DNA of 64,000 bases from Ethanoligenens sp047722935 (GTDB lineage Bacteria; Bacillota; Clostridia; Oscillospirales; Ethanoligenentaceae): contig JBDNZS010000011.1 of assembly GCA_047722935.1 (NCBI GenBank), positions 1 to 64,000 of the forward strand, in the 5' to 3' direction. The position numbers and the translations under genes were made by a program. Positions within the stretch are counted from its first letter, which is position 1. Every line of letters starts with the position of its first letter. The notes beneath the pieces were generated by a model. It saw nothing but the letters and a program-made list of their open reading frames with translations, was not told where the DNA came from and did no database searches. Below, in pieces: positions 34,003-42,797 of the stretch.

Positions 34003-34233
34003 TTATTCCCTCTGTTCCACATAATTGGGAATGAGTGTATCGGCAATCGCGTCGAATTCTCCGTCGCTCATGGCGCTCAGCTTTTCCTTGACGGAGCGCG
34101 CCAGCTCGGAAAGCTCCGTTTCATCCTGCTCCAGATGAAACTGCATGGCCGTCAGCTCGTCAATCAGCCCCGTCCGGGTGCCGGTGTTGTAGAGGCACAT
34201 CAGGTTGATTTCCTCAATCGTGAATCTGTCCAT
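34003..34233 (-). CDS. TTRAP, transposon-transfer assisting protein
   Basis: A 76-residue acidic protein matching the TTRAP family: FTIEEINLMCLYNTGTRTGLIDEL at the start (residues 4-27), a glutamate-rich helix (LEQDETELSELARSV) and FDAIADTLIPNYVEQ at the end. The family is found in conjugative transposons of Clostridia; its molecular role is not known. ATG follows GGAGAG, three bases after the end of the ArdC-like gene, so the two are co-transcribed. Confidence 0.85.
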   Translation of the reverse strand: MDRFTIEEINLMCLYNTGTRTGLIDELTAMQFHLEQDETELSELARSVKEKLSAMSDGEFDAIADTLIPNYVEQRE

Positions 34234-34236
34234 GTT

Positions 34237-36234
34237 CTATCTCTCCATTTCCGCGCCGCGAATGGGCGCTGTTTTGTGACGCCCCGGCTGTATGGGCGGC
34301 GAGGCGAGCTGTTCCAAAACCGACTTGCGCTTCTCCGGGCGCTCGGCGTTCGCGGCCCGCGCAAGCTCGGAAAGGGAAATCTGACCGCCCGCCTTAACCT
34401 GGGCTTCCAGCTCCGCAACGCTCGGATTTTTGCCGTTGTTGATGATGCCGTCGATCATCCCGTAATCGTCCTCCATCGCCATTTCCGCATTTTTGAGGTA
34501 ATTGTCCTGGCGCAGAAAGGCGGGAAGCGCCTGAAAGCCGAAACTGTCAACGTAATGACAGGATACCGCGCCGTTCTGCTTTAAGGCAACGATGTCGCTG
34601 ACCGACAGACTGCGGCCCCGGTAGTCCTTGGGGTAGTCGTTGTTAAAGCGATCCCACAGGGCGTTGAGCCTGTCATCGGTGCTTCCGGTGCCTGTAATCC
34701 GGTCGGTATAGACCAGATCATAGTTCTGGCGCTCCACGGAAATGCCCTTGGATTCCAGCCAGCTCATCGGCTCAAAACGGATGTCCCGCAGGCCGTCGTC
34801 CTCCCTGAGCTGGTAAATGGCGAAGGCGTCGGCGGGATTGCCCAGAAAACGGCTTTCAAGCTCCTGCTGCGGTACTACGCGGCCTTCGGAGAGCGCCAGA
34901 TAATCCCGGCTGTCCTCCCAATCCTCGCGGGTGATGCCGAATATGCCGGTGTGAGCCTCGATATCCTCCCGGTCGAAGGCCATGCCTGCGCCGCTGCCCT
35001 CATAGAGCATGTAGACGGTCAGGTCCTTCTCATATAGCTCAATGGCCCGTTCGCGGGAAAGGGGCAGCATATCATCGTCGGTGTAGCCGTAGGCGTTGCG
35101 GGCCTCAATGCTCATGGCGGGGTCGGGCATGGGGTAATCGTCGTCGGCGGGCGGCTCCGGTGTATCCAGCGCCTGCTCGCGCTCCGTCTGGCCGGTATCC
35201 GTAAGCGGCTCCGACGCGGATGTGCCCGAAAGGGACGCAGGTTCAACGGGCACAGGCTGTTCGGCGGTCTGCTCAGGCACGGCCAGGTCGATGCCACGCT
35301 CCTTGACAATCTCGGCAAAATTCCGATCCACATCGTCAATCAGGCCGGAAGCGGTCTTGTTGATGGTTTCCAGCGAGGTCCGCAGCTCCGGCAACTCCTT
35401 ATCCTTGCTCCAGGACGCGATGTACCCGAAGCTGTTTTCGCCGGTGGCGATGCCGTAATAGGCGCAGACGGCGTAGGAAACGCTCTCGGCCTCCACCTCC
35501 TCGGTGCGGCGGTCTTTCGGTTTGAACGGCTCGGCGGTTTCATCGGTAAGCGCAGCGGCAAGGCGGGCCTGTTCGTAGTTATGGAGCTTGGCGTGGGTGA
35601 TTTCGTGAATGACCGCCGACACGGTCAGCACCTCGCTCATGCCAGTGCGGATGGCAATGTCCTGATGCTCCAAATTAAAGTAACCATCCATTTTGGCGCT
35701 CATGACTTCAATGGAAATAGGAACCGGCGAGGAACGCCGCAGCGCCTCCATAAATATTTCATACTGCCTCACGTCGCCGGTGAGGTTATTCGCAAGCTGG
35801 GGCAGGGGCTTCCCCTCGGTCTGGCTCACGTCGAACACGGACACCACCTTGTACATAGGGATGGTGACTTCTTTTTCCTCGGTAAGTATTTTGCCGTCGC
35901 GGTCGAGCATGGGCGCTCTGGTCTGAGGGTCGAGCTTCTCCATCTCAATCTTTTTCTTAAACGGCGTGGGCGCGATGATCTTGATGCCCTTTTCGCCCTT
36001 CATGACGTTGCGGCCAAACTGGTCACGCCATTTGTTGAAACCCGCCACAAGCGTGGCGTCGGGCCGCTGCATGGCGATCAGGACGGTGTTGTTGACGGAA
36101 TAGCGGTGAAAGCGCGACATGGTGTTCAGGTATTGGACGTATTTATCGCTCTGGAACAGGTCGCGGATGCCCTGCTCGATGCTGTCGGTGATTTCTTTCA
36201 GACGTTCTTTTCCGGTGGGGATATTTTCGGCCAT
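34237..36234 (-). CDS. ArdC-like antirestriction / polyvalent zinc metalloprotein with YodL-type domain
   Basis: A 665-residue protein. ATG 36234 follows AAGGAG; the extension to 36282 is rejected. The ArdC N-terminal ssDNA-binding part (about 1-110: YVQYLNTMSRFHRYSVNN, RPDATLVAGFNKW, GEKGIKIIAP) precedes a zincin-type metallopeptidase segment with the HEITH site in VIHEITHAKLHNYE (about 215). An acidic linker and YodL/LPD-type domains follow (PLSRERAIELYEKDLTVYML; LGNPADAFAIYQLRED; NLVYTDR-like segment). ArdC proteins shield incoming single-stranded conjugative DNA from host nucleases. A strong terminator separates it from the genes upstream. Confidence 0.88.
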   Translation of the reverse strand: MAENIPTGKERLKEITDSIEQGIRDLFQSDKYVQYLNTMSRFHRYSVNNTVLIAMQRPDATLVAGFNKWRDQFGRNVMKGEKGIKIIAPTPFKKKIEMEKLDPQTRAPMLDRDGKILTEEKEVTIPMYKVVSVFDVSQTEGKPLPQLANNLTGDVRQYEIFMEALRRSSPVPISIEVMSAKMDGYFNLEHQDIAIRTGMSEVLTVSAVIHEITHAKLHNYEQARLAAALTDETAEPFKPKDRRTEEVEAESVSYAVCAYYGIATGENSFGYIASWSKDKELPELRTSLETINKTASGLIDDVDRNFAEIVKERGIDLAVPEQTAEQPVPVEPASLSGTSASEPLTDTGQTEREQALDTPEPPADDDYPMPDPAMSIEARNAYGYTDDDMLPLSRERAIELYEKDLTVYMLYEGSGAGMAFDREDIEAHTGIFGITREDWEDSRDYLALSEGRVVPQQELESRFLGNPADAFAIYQLREDDGLRDIRFEPMSWLESKGISVERQNYDLVYTDRITGTGSTDDRLNALWDRFNNDYPKDYRGRSLSVSDIVALKQNGAVSCHYVDSFGFQALPAFLRQDNYLKNAEMAMEDDYGMIDGIINNGKNPSVAELEAQVKAGGQISLSELARAANAERPEKRKSVLEQLASPPIQPGRHKTAPIRGAEMER

Positions 36235-36263
36235 TGGACTGCTCCTTTCTCGGCTAAAATTCA

Positions 36264-36310
36264 AAAAAGAGCGCCCCCGCACAGGTCGGGGTAAACCTAT
36301 GCGGGGGCGC
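36264..36310 (-). terminator. Terminator upstream of the ArdC-like gene
   Basis: Arms GCGCCCCCGCA and TGCGGGGGCGC (36271-36281 and 36300-36310) form a perfect 11-bp stem, followed on the minus strand by TCTTTTTTG. It lies inside the transfer gene series, so ArdC-like, TTRAP and later genes need read-through or another promoter. Confidence 0.85.
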
Positions 36311-36315
36311 GCGCA

Positions 36316-36618
36316 CTATTCGGTTTTGGAACGTATGCTCCTGTCGGGAGGGCGGTTATTCGCTTCTTTTGCCTTGATGCTGGCGGCGTTGCGCCGCTCG
36401 TCGCTGTACGGCTCCCGGACGGATATGCAGCTCTTGGGAACGGTATAGCTCACGGCCCCGCGTCTCTCCCTGCGCTCGGGGCGCACCTTTTCAGGATACT
36501 TTTCAGCCAGGCGCTTGAGCTTCGCGGCCAGCCTGTTGTTGTGGGTATAGACGCTGGCCGTCGCCTCCTCCTCGTTGTAGCAGATGATGGTTTCCTGCTC
36601 ATACCGCGAGAGCTTCAT
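36316..36618 (-). CDS. Conserved hypothetical protein of conjugative elements
   Basis: A 100-residue protein opening MKLSRYEQETIICYNEEE, followed by ASVYTHNNRLAAKLKRLAEKYP and VSYTVPKSCISVREP, with a basic tail. The opening and the YTHN segment are familiar from small uncharacterised proteins of clostridial plasmids and ICEs; no function is known to me. It lies six bases after the 36625-36933 gene in a small operon ending at the strong terminator. Confidence 0.65.
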   Translation of the reverse strand: MKLSRYEQETIICYNEEEATASVYTHNNRLAAKLKRLAEKYPEKVRPERRERRGAVSYTVPKSCISVREPYSDERRNAASIKAKEANNRPPDRSIRSKTE

Positions 36619-36624
36619 ACGCCG

Positions 36625-36933
36625 TCACCGCTCCGGCCCGTCACGGCGGGGCGTTTTCCGTGCCTTGACAGGTTCGGACAGCACCTCCCGGAATGCGCGG
36701 ATCTCGCCGGCGTCATCCCGCACAGGCGCGAAAAGGTGGGGCGTCCTCAGATACATGCCGTCCATCCCGGCCCCGCCGTAATACCGGCCCTGCGCGTCGC
36801 GCTCGCTGTCCAGCAGAACAAAGCCGGTGGTCAGCACAAAACCCTCCACCGTGCGGCGGTTCATACCCGGCAGGCCCATCGGGAGTTCTCTTGCCTTGAT
36901 GGATATTTCCGGCCCCAGATGCTCCGGCCTCAT
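36625..36933 (-). CDS. Small protein sharing a domain with the ParB N-terminus
   Basis: A 102-residue protein. Its centre (GFVLLDSERDAQGRYYGGAG, then MDGMYLRTPHLFAPV and IRAFREV) is strikingly like the N-terminal region of the ParB-type protein at 50454-51950 (GFALLESEKDADGNYIGGAG, then IDGMYTRTPHRFQPV and LRAFRDV). The domain is not recognised; the shared use suggests a common partner or DNA/metabolite-binding role in the element. ATG overlaps the stop of a 33-codon ORF upstream (ATGA). Confidence 0.7.
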   Translation of the reverse strand: MRPEHLGPEISIKARELPMGLPGMNRRTVEGFVLTTGFVLLDSERDAQGRYYGGAGMDGMYLRTPHLFAPVRDDAGEIRAFREVLSEPVKARKTPRRDGPER

Positions 36934-37031
36934 CGCTCCGCCTCCCTCTGGCGCGGGCGCTTTGCTTTCACGGGTGCGATAGTCTTGCCCTTCAAGATGA
37001 ACCGGATGTTTTTTAATGCCGTATTACTCAT
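36930..37031 (-). CDS. Very small basic protein
   Basis: A 33-codon ORF with ATG 37031 preceded by AAAGGAG at good spacing. Its stop overlaps the ATG of the next gene (ATGA). The product is strongly basic (NIRFILKGKTIAPVKAKRPR). It may be a true microprotein or a leader that couples translation to the following gene. No family is recognised. Confidence 0.45.
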   Translation of the reverse strand: MSNTALKNIRFILKGKTIAPVKAKRPRQREAER

Positions 37032-37095
37032 GGCTGTACTCCTTTTTCCATTGAAATTGTTAGGTTCTTCATGATAGAATGGGGTTAATTTGATA

Positions 37096-37200
37096 GGCGC
37101 AAAGATAAAAACACGGTCTGGCTGGTAGTCCAGACGCAGAAGAACACTGTCAGTAACCTGCCTCCTTGGGTTGTCCGTTCTTTGCCGAATGACAGGGAGG
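37096..37200 (+). promoter_or_regulatory. Candidate yjdF (azaaromatic) riboswitch with pseudoknot
   Basis: The leader of the YjdF gene has a hairpin GTCTGG/CCAGAC (37116-37121, 37130-37135). AAGAAC (37140-37145) pairs with GTTCTT (37177-37182) and CTGTCA (37147-37152) with TGACAG (37190-37195), two helices that cross as a pseudoknot. AACC (37155-37158) pairs with GGTT (37169-37172) inside. The last helix abuts the ribosome site GGGAGG (37195-37200), so folding could control translation. YjdF genes are the classic targets of this riboswitch class. The structure was derived by eye. Confidence 0.6.
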
Positions 37201-37207
37201 TTTTGTT

Positions 37208-37627
37208 GTGTCCAAAATCGAAAGCAAACTGACGGTGTTCTTTGAAGAACCCTTTTGGGTCGGCGTTTACGAGCGTATATCGGACGGCAAGCTGGAGGTT
37301 TGTAAAATTACCTTTGGTTCAGAGCCGAAGGATTACGAGGTCTACGAATTCTTTTTGAAGAATTGGTCGAGTCTGCGCTTCAGCCCGCCGGTCAAAGCAA
37401 GCGAATCGCATACCGTGAAAGCCAACCCAAAGCGAATGCAGCGGGAGATTCAAAAACAGCTTGGCGTTTCCGGTGTCGGGACAAAAGCGCAGGAGGCGTT
37501 AAGGCTCCAGCATGAAGCGAATAAAACGCAGCGGCTGGAAAAAAGCAAGCAGCAAAAAGATGCTGAGAAACAGCTCCAATTTGAGCTTCACCAGCAGAAA
37601 CGCAAGGAAAAGCACAAGGGACGATAA
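37208..37627 (+). CDS. YjdF-family (DUF2992) protein
   Basis: A 139-residue protein: the N-terminal YjdF domain KLTVFFEEPFWVGVYERISDGKLEVCKITFG followed in the same domain by EPKDYEVYEFF, and a long basic helical tail (KRMQREIQKQLG ... QQKRKEKHKG). GTG start with GGGAGG seven bases upstream. YjdF proteins are uncharacterised but are induced through azaaromatic-sensing riboswitches and are thought to counter toxic aromatic compounds. It is the only plus-strand gene within the transfer region and converges on topB, so it is cargo with its own control. Confidence 0.85.
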   Translation: MSKIESKLTVFFEEPFWVGVYERISDGKLEVCKITFGSEPKDYEVYEFFLKNWSSLRFSPPVKASESHTVKANPKRMQREIQKQLGVSGVGTKAQEALRLQHEANKTQRLEKSKQQKDAEKQLQFELHQQKRKEKHKGR

Positions 37628-37630
37628 CGG

Positions 37631-39666
<2,036 letters not shown>

Positions 39667-39679
<13 letters not shown>

Positions 39680-39996
39680 TTTTCAGGCTCCTTCCGTTTC
39701 GGGGTGATAATCAGCTCCCGGTAACACACGCCGGCGCAGCCGTTCTGATAGGCGGCGCAGCCGAAGCAGCGGTGGCCGGGAGGCAAAGCGGCGGGGGGGT
39801 GTTGCGCCCCCCGCGCGGGGGGGTTCGGCCTCCTGCTCCGGTCGTAGGGGGGGTTGGGGGAATATTTNNNNNNNNNNGGCGGCCCGCCTACGCTGGGGGG
39901 GCGGGGTGCAAAGGGGGGGGTGGGGTGTCCCGCCCGCCGCTCTGCTGGTATCTGCATCATCATCCGTTCATAGGGGCTGTTGGTGAAATATTTCAT
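39667..39996 (-). CDS. Cys-rich conjugative-element protein, sequence broken by a gap
   Basis: The N-terminus MKYFTNSPYERMMMQIPAE and the C-terminal Cys cluster (GHRCFGCAAYQNGCAGVCYRE) match a small Cys-rich protein found between CD1107 and topB in related elements. The middle contains ten N and runs of G that read as low-complexity Pro/Gly. The stretch left of the gap (KYSPNPPYDRSRRPNPPARG) is a corrupted copy of the N-terminus, so the true protein is probably about 60-70 residues and the displayed length is artificial. Confidence 0.6.
39868..39877. other. Assembly gap (10 N)
   Basis: Ten N join two contig ends flanked by G-homopolymer-rich, low-quality sequence (about 39785-39935). The bases before the gap (TAGGGGGGGTTGGGGGAATATTT) imperfectly repeat those at about 39972-39994, suggesting overlapping read ends rather than a real unsequenced interval. 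Confidence 0.9.
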
Positions 39997-40754
39997 TCGT
40001 CGTCCTCCGTTTCCGACGCGGCAGAATCGGGCTTGCCCGGCGCGGGAAGCGCGGGCTCGGCGTCCGATTCCTCCTCTTCGTCCTCATCCTCCGGGAAATC
40101 GTATTCGTCGAGGTTGGTCTTGCCCTTTGCCGGTTTTTTTGGCTTGCGAAACTTGAAGAACCAGATTGCCGTGCCCGCCACAGCCGCAAGAAGCAGTACA
40201 ATGGTGGCAATCCCAACCGTGTTATTCTGCTTTTCGGGCTGAGAGGTTGTATTTGATGCCGGCGTGGAGGCGGTCGGGGCGGACGATGCTGCGGGTGTCT
40301 CCGTCACTTTGGAGGATGTAGCGGTGCTGCTGCTGTCACTGTCGCTCTGCGCCAGCGCAAGCAGGTCCTTTTCCGTTACGGCGTCGAGAAAATATACGTT
40401 CTCGGTATCCTTCTGCCGGTCGATGATGAGGTAAAAGACGTGCTTGCTCGGCGTCGTGATGGTGAAAAACTCCTTGCCGTCCTCATTGGTCACGTTGTCA
40501 ATAACTGTGCCGGTGCCGTCCGGCGTCAAAGGGTTGGAGGTCGTTTCGGACGTGGCGGTCGGAACGATTGTTGGCGCGGCGGTCGCAGTTGCAGTCGGCG
40601 TAACCGTGACCGCCGGCGTTTCCGTGGCGGTCGGGGTTGAAGTCGGTTCGGCGGGCGGCTCCCCGCCGTAGGCGAGGGCGCTGGTGGAAAAAGCCGCCAT
40701 GCAGAGCATGACGGCCAGCAGGGTGATGAAAACGCGGATTTTGTTTTTACTCAT
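39993..40754 (-). CDS. CD1107-family (DUF4366) membrane-anchored mobile element protein
   Basis: 253 residues from ATG 40754, preceded by AGGAGG. Signal peptide (about 1-30, ending STSALA), a Thr/Pro/Ala-rich spacer, the conserved extracytoplasmic domain (about 80-130: NEDGKEFFTITTPSKHVFYLIIDRQ, split here as NEDGKEFFTI and HVFYLIIDRQKDTENVYFLD), a second low-complexity spacer, one transmembrane helix (about 185-205) and an acidic cytoplasmic tail. It belongs to the conjugation apparatus of CTn-type elements and probably spans the wall. It overlaps DUF4315 upstream by eight bases. Confidence 0.88.
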   Translation of the reverse strand: MSKNKIRVFITLLAVMLCMAAFSTSALAYGGEPPAEPTSTPTATETPAVTVTPTATATAAPTIVPTATSETTSNPLTPDGTGTVIDNVTNEDGKEFFTITTPSKHVFYLIIDRQKDTENVYFLDAVTEKDLLALAQSDSDSSSTATSSKVTETPAASSAPTASTPASNTTSQPEKQNNTVGIATIVLLLAAVAGTAIWFFKFRKPKKPAKGKTNLDEYDFPEDEDEEEESDAEPALPAPGKPDSAASETEDDE

Positions 40755-40995
40755 GGTTATTTTCCTCCTGTACTGTTTGAATAGAGTGGGGCGCGCCGCT
40801 GTTTTCACGGCACGCCCGGATAAGCACGGCCAGTTCCTGCGGCGTCATGCCGGCGGTGCGCACAAGTCCCACGATGTCGGTGTTTTCCAGCTCGGTTTTC
40901 TGCTGTTCCAATTCGCGGACATACGCCTGAAGCTCGGATATTTTCTTCCGGGTCTTGTTCAACTCCGCGTCGATTTTGCTGATTTTGGGAATCAA
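40747..40995 (-). CDS. DUF4315-family protein
   Basis: An 82-residue coiled-coil protein (KISKIDAELNKTRKKISELQ, then VRELEQQKTELEN) ending with DIVGLVRTAGMTPQELAVLI, a clear DUF4315 pattern from conjugative transposons. TTG start with GGAGG upstream. It lies between the CD1108 peptidase and CD1107 in the canonical order. Its function is unknown. Confidence 0.85.
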   Translation of the reverse strand: MIPKISKIDAELNKTRKKISELQAYVRELEQQKTELENTDIVGLVRTAGMTPQELAVLIRACRENSGAPHSIQTVQEENNHE

Positions 40996-41014
40996 GATAC
41001 ATGCCTCCTGTCTG

Positions 41015-42760
41015 TTATTGGGCCGGTAAGCGCCCGAATGCGTAAAAATGGCTCTGCCAGTAACGGGTGTTGATATTGGCGTAGCCGATTGGATCGCCCG
41101 CCTGGATCATCATGCCGTCCCCGACGTAGATGGCTACATGGGAGACGCCGGGCGTGTCGTAGGTCCCGACGAAAAACACCAGGTCGCCGTGTTTTGCCTG
41201 CGCCGCCGAAATAGGCGTGCAGATGTTGTACAGTCCCTGTGCGCTGCGCCGCCCCACGTTCCAGCCGCTGTGATTGATTACCCATGAGACAAAGCCGGAG
41301 CAATCGAACGAGGTAGTCGGGCTGCTGCCGCCCCAGACGTAAGGGTAGCCGAGATACTTTTCCGCCTCCTTGAGCATGGCCGCGAAGATCGGGTCGGAGA
41401 GGTACGCCTCGGGCACGTCGTAATCGGTGTATTCCTGAAGCGTGGAGGCGTGGGCGTATCCGGCGAACAGGTCGGGCCGATTGCCCAGCGTGGACATATA
41501 CATGGCGTACATGCCGACTTTATCCTCGCTCATGATGTAGACGGGCAGGTGGGACAGATTTTCGTTGTGCAGGGTGACGGTGCAGATGGTGTAGTTGTAC
41601 GGCACCTGGACGGTGTAGGTATATGTTGAGGTGGTTGTCTGCCCGGTGTCGGGGTCGGTGTAGGAAGCGGTGCCGGTCCGCGTCTCCGTTCGGTACCGGA
41701 CCTCCGTCTGAACCGTCTGCGTGAGCTGATACTGCTTCGCAAACAGCATGGACAGCGTGCCCTGCACCTCGTCCAGCGTCCATTCGCCGCCCTGCCACGC
41801 CGTCAGGATGGAGATCAGCACATAGGGGTCGTGCCAAATCTCATCCAGGTCATAACGGTACTCGTCGTAGCCGGGGTGGAGCGTTTGGTAATGGTCCGCT
41901 TCGTTTTGAAGGTCAGCCTCCATCCCGGCGTAGGCGGCTTCCGCGCCCAGCATGGCTTCGTCCGTCGAGGGGTAGGTGGTCGCGGCGACGGCCTGAATGC
42001 CAGCCTGAAACAGCACAGAGCAGGACGAAACCGTGTTGAGCAGAAAGATCGTGATGATGAACAACCCGCCAACGATCAGAACGACCTTTTTGTGGCGGAC
42101 GATGAATGCGACGGCTTTCTTCGCCTGTTCCGCCGCCCTTTTCGTCGCTTTCCCGGCTGTGGCCGTGGTTTTCTGCGCCGTCCGCGCGGACTTTCCGGCT
42201 TTGGCGGCGGCGTACTCGCGCTTGATGGCCTGCCGCTGCTGCCAGCGGGAAAACGGATTGCTGGCAAGCTGGGGATTTTCCTGTGCGGCCTTTTGCTGCA
42301 AAAAACCGAGATTGGCCTTATCCAGCCGCTTTTCCGCTTTTACCGCCTCCCGGTAGGGCTTGAGCTTATGGGCACGCTGGATGCTGCGGCCGGCGCGGAC
42401 GGACGTTTCGGCGGCTTGCTCGGTCCGGTGCGCCGCCTCCACGCCCGCGTTGTCGCCCTCGGACTGCCGGATTTCACGGTGGAACTGGGCGGCGACAAGG
42501 TTGCCGGGCGCGTCCCGGACAGCGTGGGCGAGCTTGGAGGGCGGCTTTTTGATTTCCTCCTCAAAATGCAAACGCACCGTGACCTTTCCCGTTTTGGGGT
42601 CCACGGTGCGCGCTTTCATTTTTACGGTTTTCTTTGGTATCTTTACCTGCGCCCGGTTCGCTTTGGACGCCGCCTTTTCCGCTTTGCGGATGGGGTTTTG
42701 CAGCGCGGGGTCGGCGCGGTCCTCATCGGTAAATTTCAGGCGCGGAGTGTTTTGGCTCAT
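41015..42760 (-). CDS. CD1108-family C40 (NlpC/P60) cell-wall peptidase
   Basis: A 581-residue protein. A long basic cytoplasmic N-terminus (about 1-225) is followed by one transmembrane helix (KVVLIVGGLFIITIFLLN, about 230), an extracellular region, and a C-terminal NlpC/P60 domain with catalytic Cys in TSFDCSGFVSW and His in VSHVAIYVGDG. It would cut peptidoglycan cross-links so that the conjugation channel can cross the wall, like TcpG/Orf14-type hydrolases. ATG follows GGAGGTG. Position between VirB4 and DUF4315 is canonical. Confidence 0.93.
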   Translation of the reverse strand: MSQNTPRLKFTDEDRADPALQNPIRKAEKAASKANRAQVKIPKKTVKMKARTVDPKTGKVTVRLHFEEEIKKPPSKLAHAVRDAPGNLVAAQFHREIRQSEGDNAGVEAAHRTEQAAETSVRAGRSIQRAHKLKPYREAVKAEKRLDKANLGFLQQKAAQENPQLASNPFSRWQQRQAIKREYAAAKAGKSARTAQKTTATAGKATKRAAEQAKKAVAFIVRHKKVVLIVGGLFIITIFLLNTVSSCSVLFQAGIQAVAATTYPSTDEAMLGAEAAYAGMEADLQNEADHYQTLHPGYDEYRYDLDEIWHDPYVLISILTAWQGGEWTLDEVQGTLSMLFAKQYQLTQTVQTEVRYRTETRTGTASYTDPDTGQTTTSTYTYTVQVPYNYTICTVTLHNENLSHLPVYIMSEDKVGMYAMYMSTLGNRPDLFAGYAHASTLQEYTDYDVPEAYLSDPIFAAMLKEAEKYLGYPYVWGGSSPTTSFDCSGFVSWVINHSGWNVGRRSAQGLYNICTPISAAQAKHGDLVFFVGTYDTPGVSHVAIYVGDGMMIQAGDPIGYANINTRYWQSHFYAFGRLPAQ

Positions 42761-42797
42761 GAGCTGTCACCTCCAATCGGCGCAAATTTTGAGCGCA

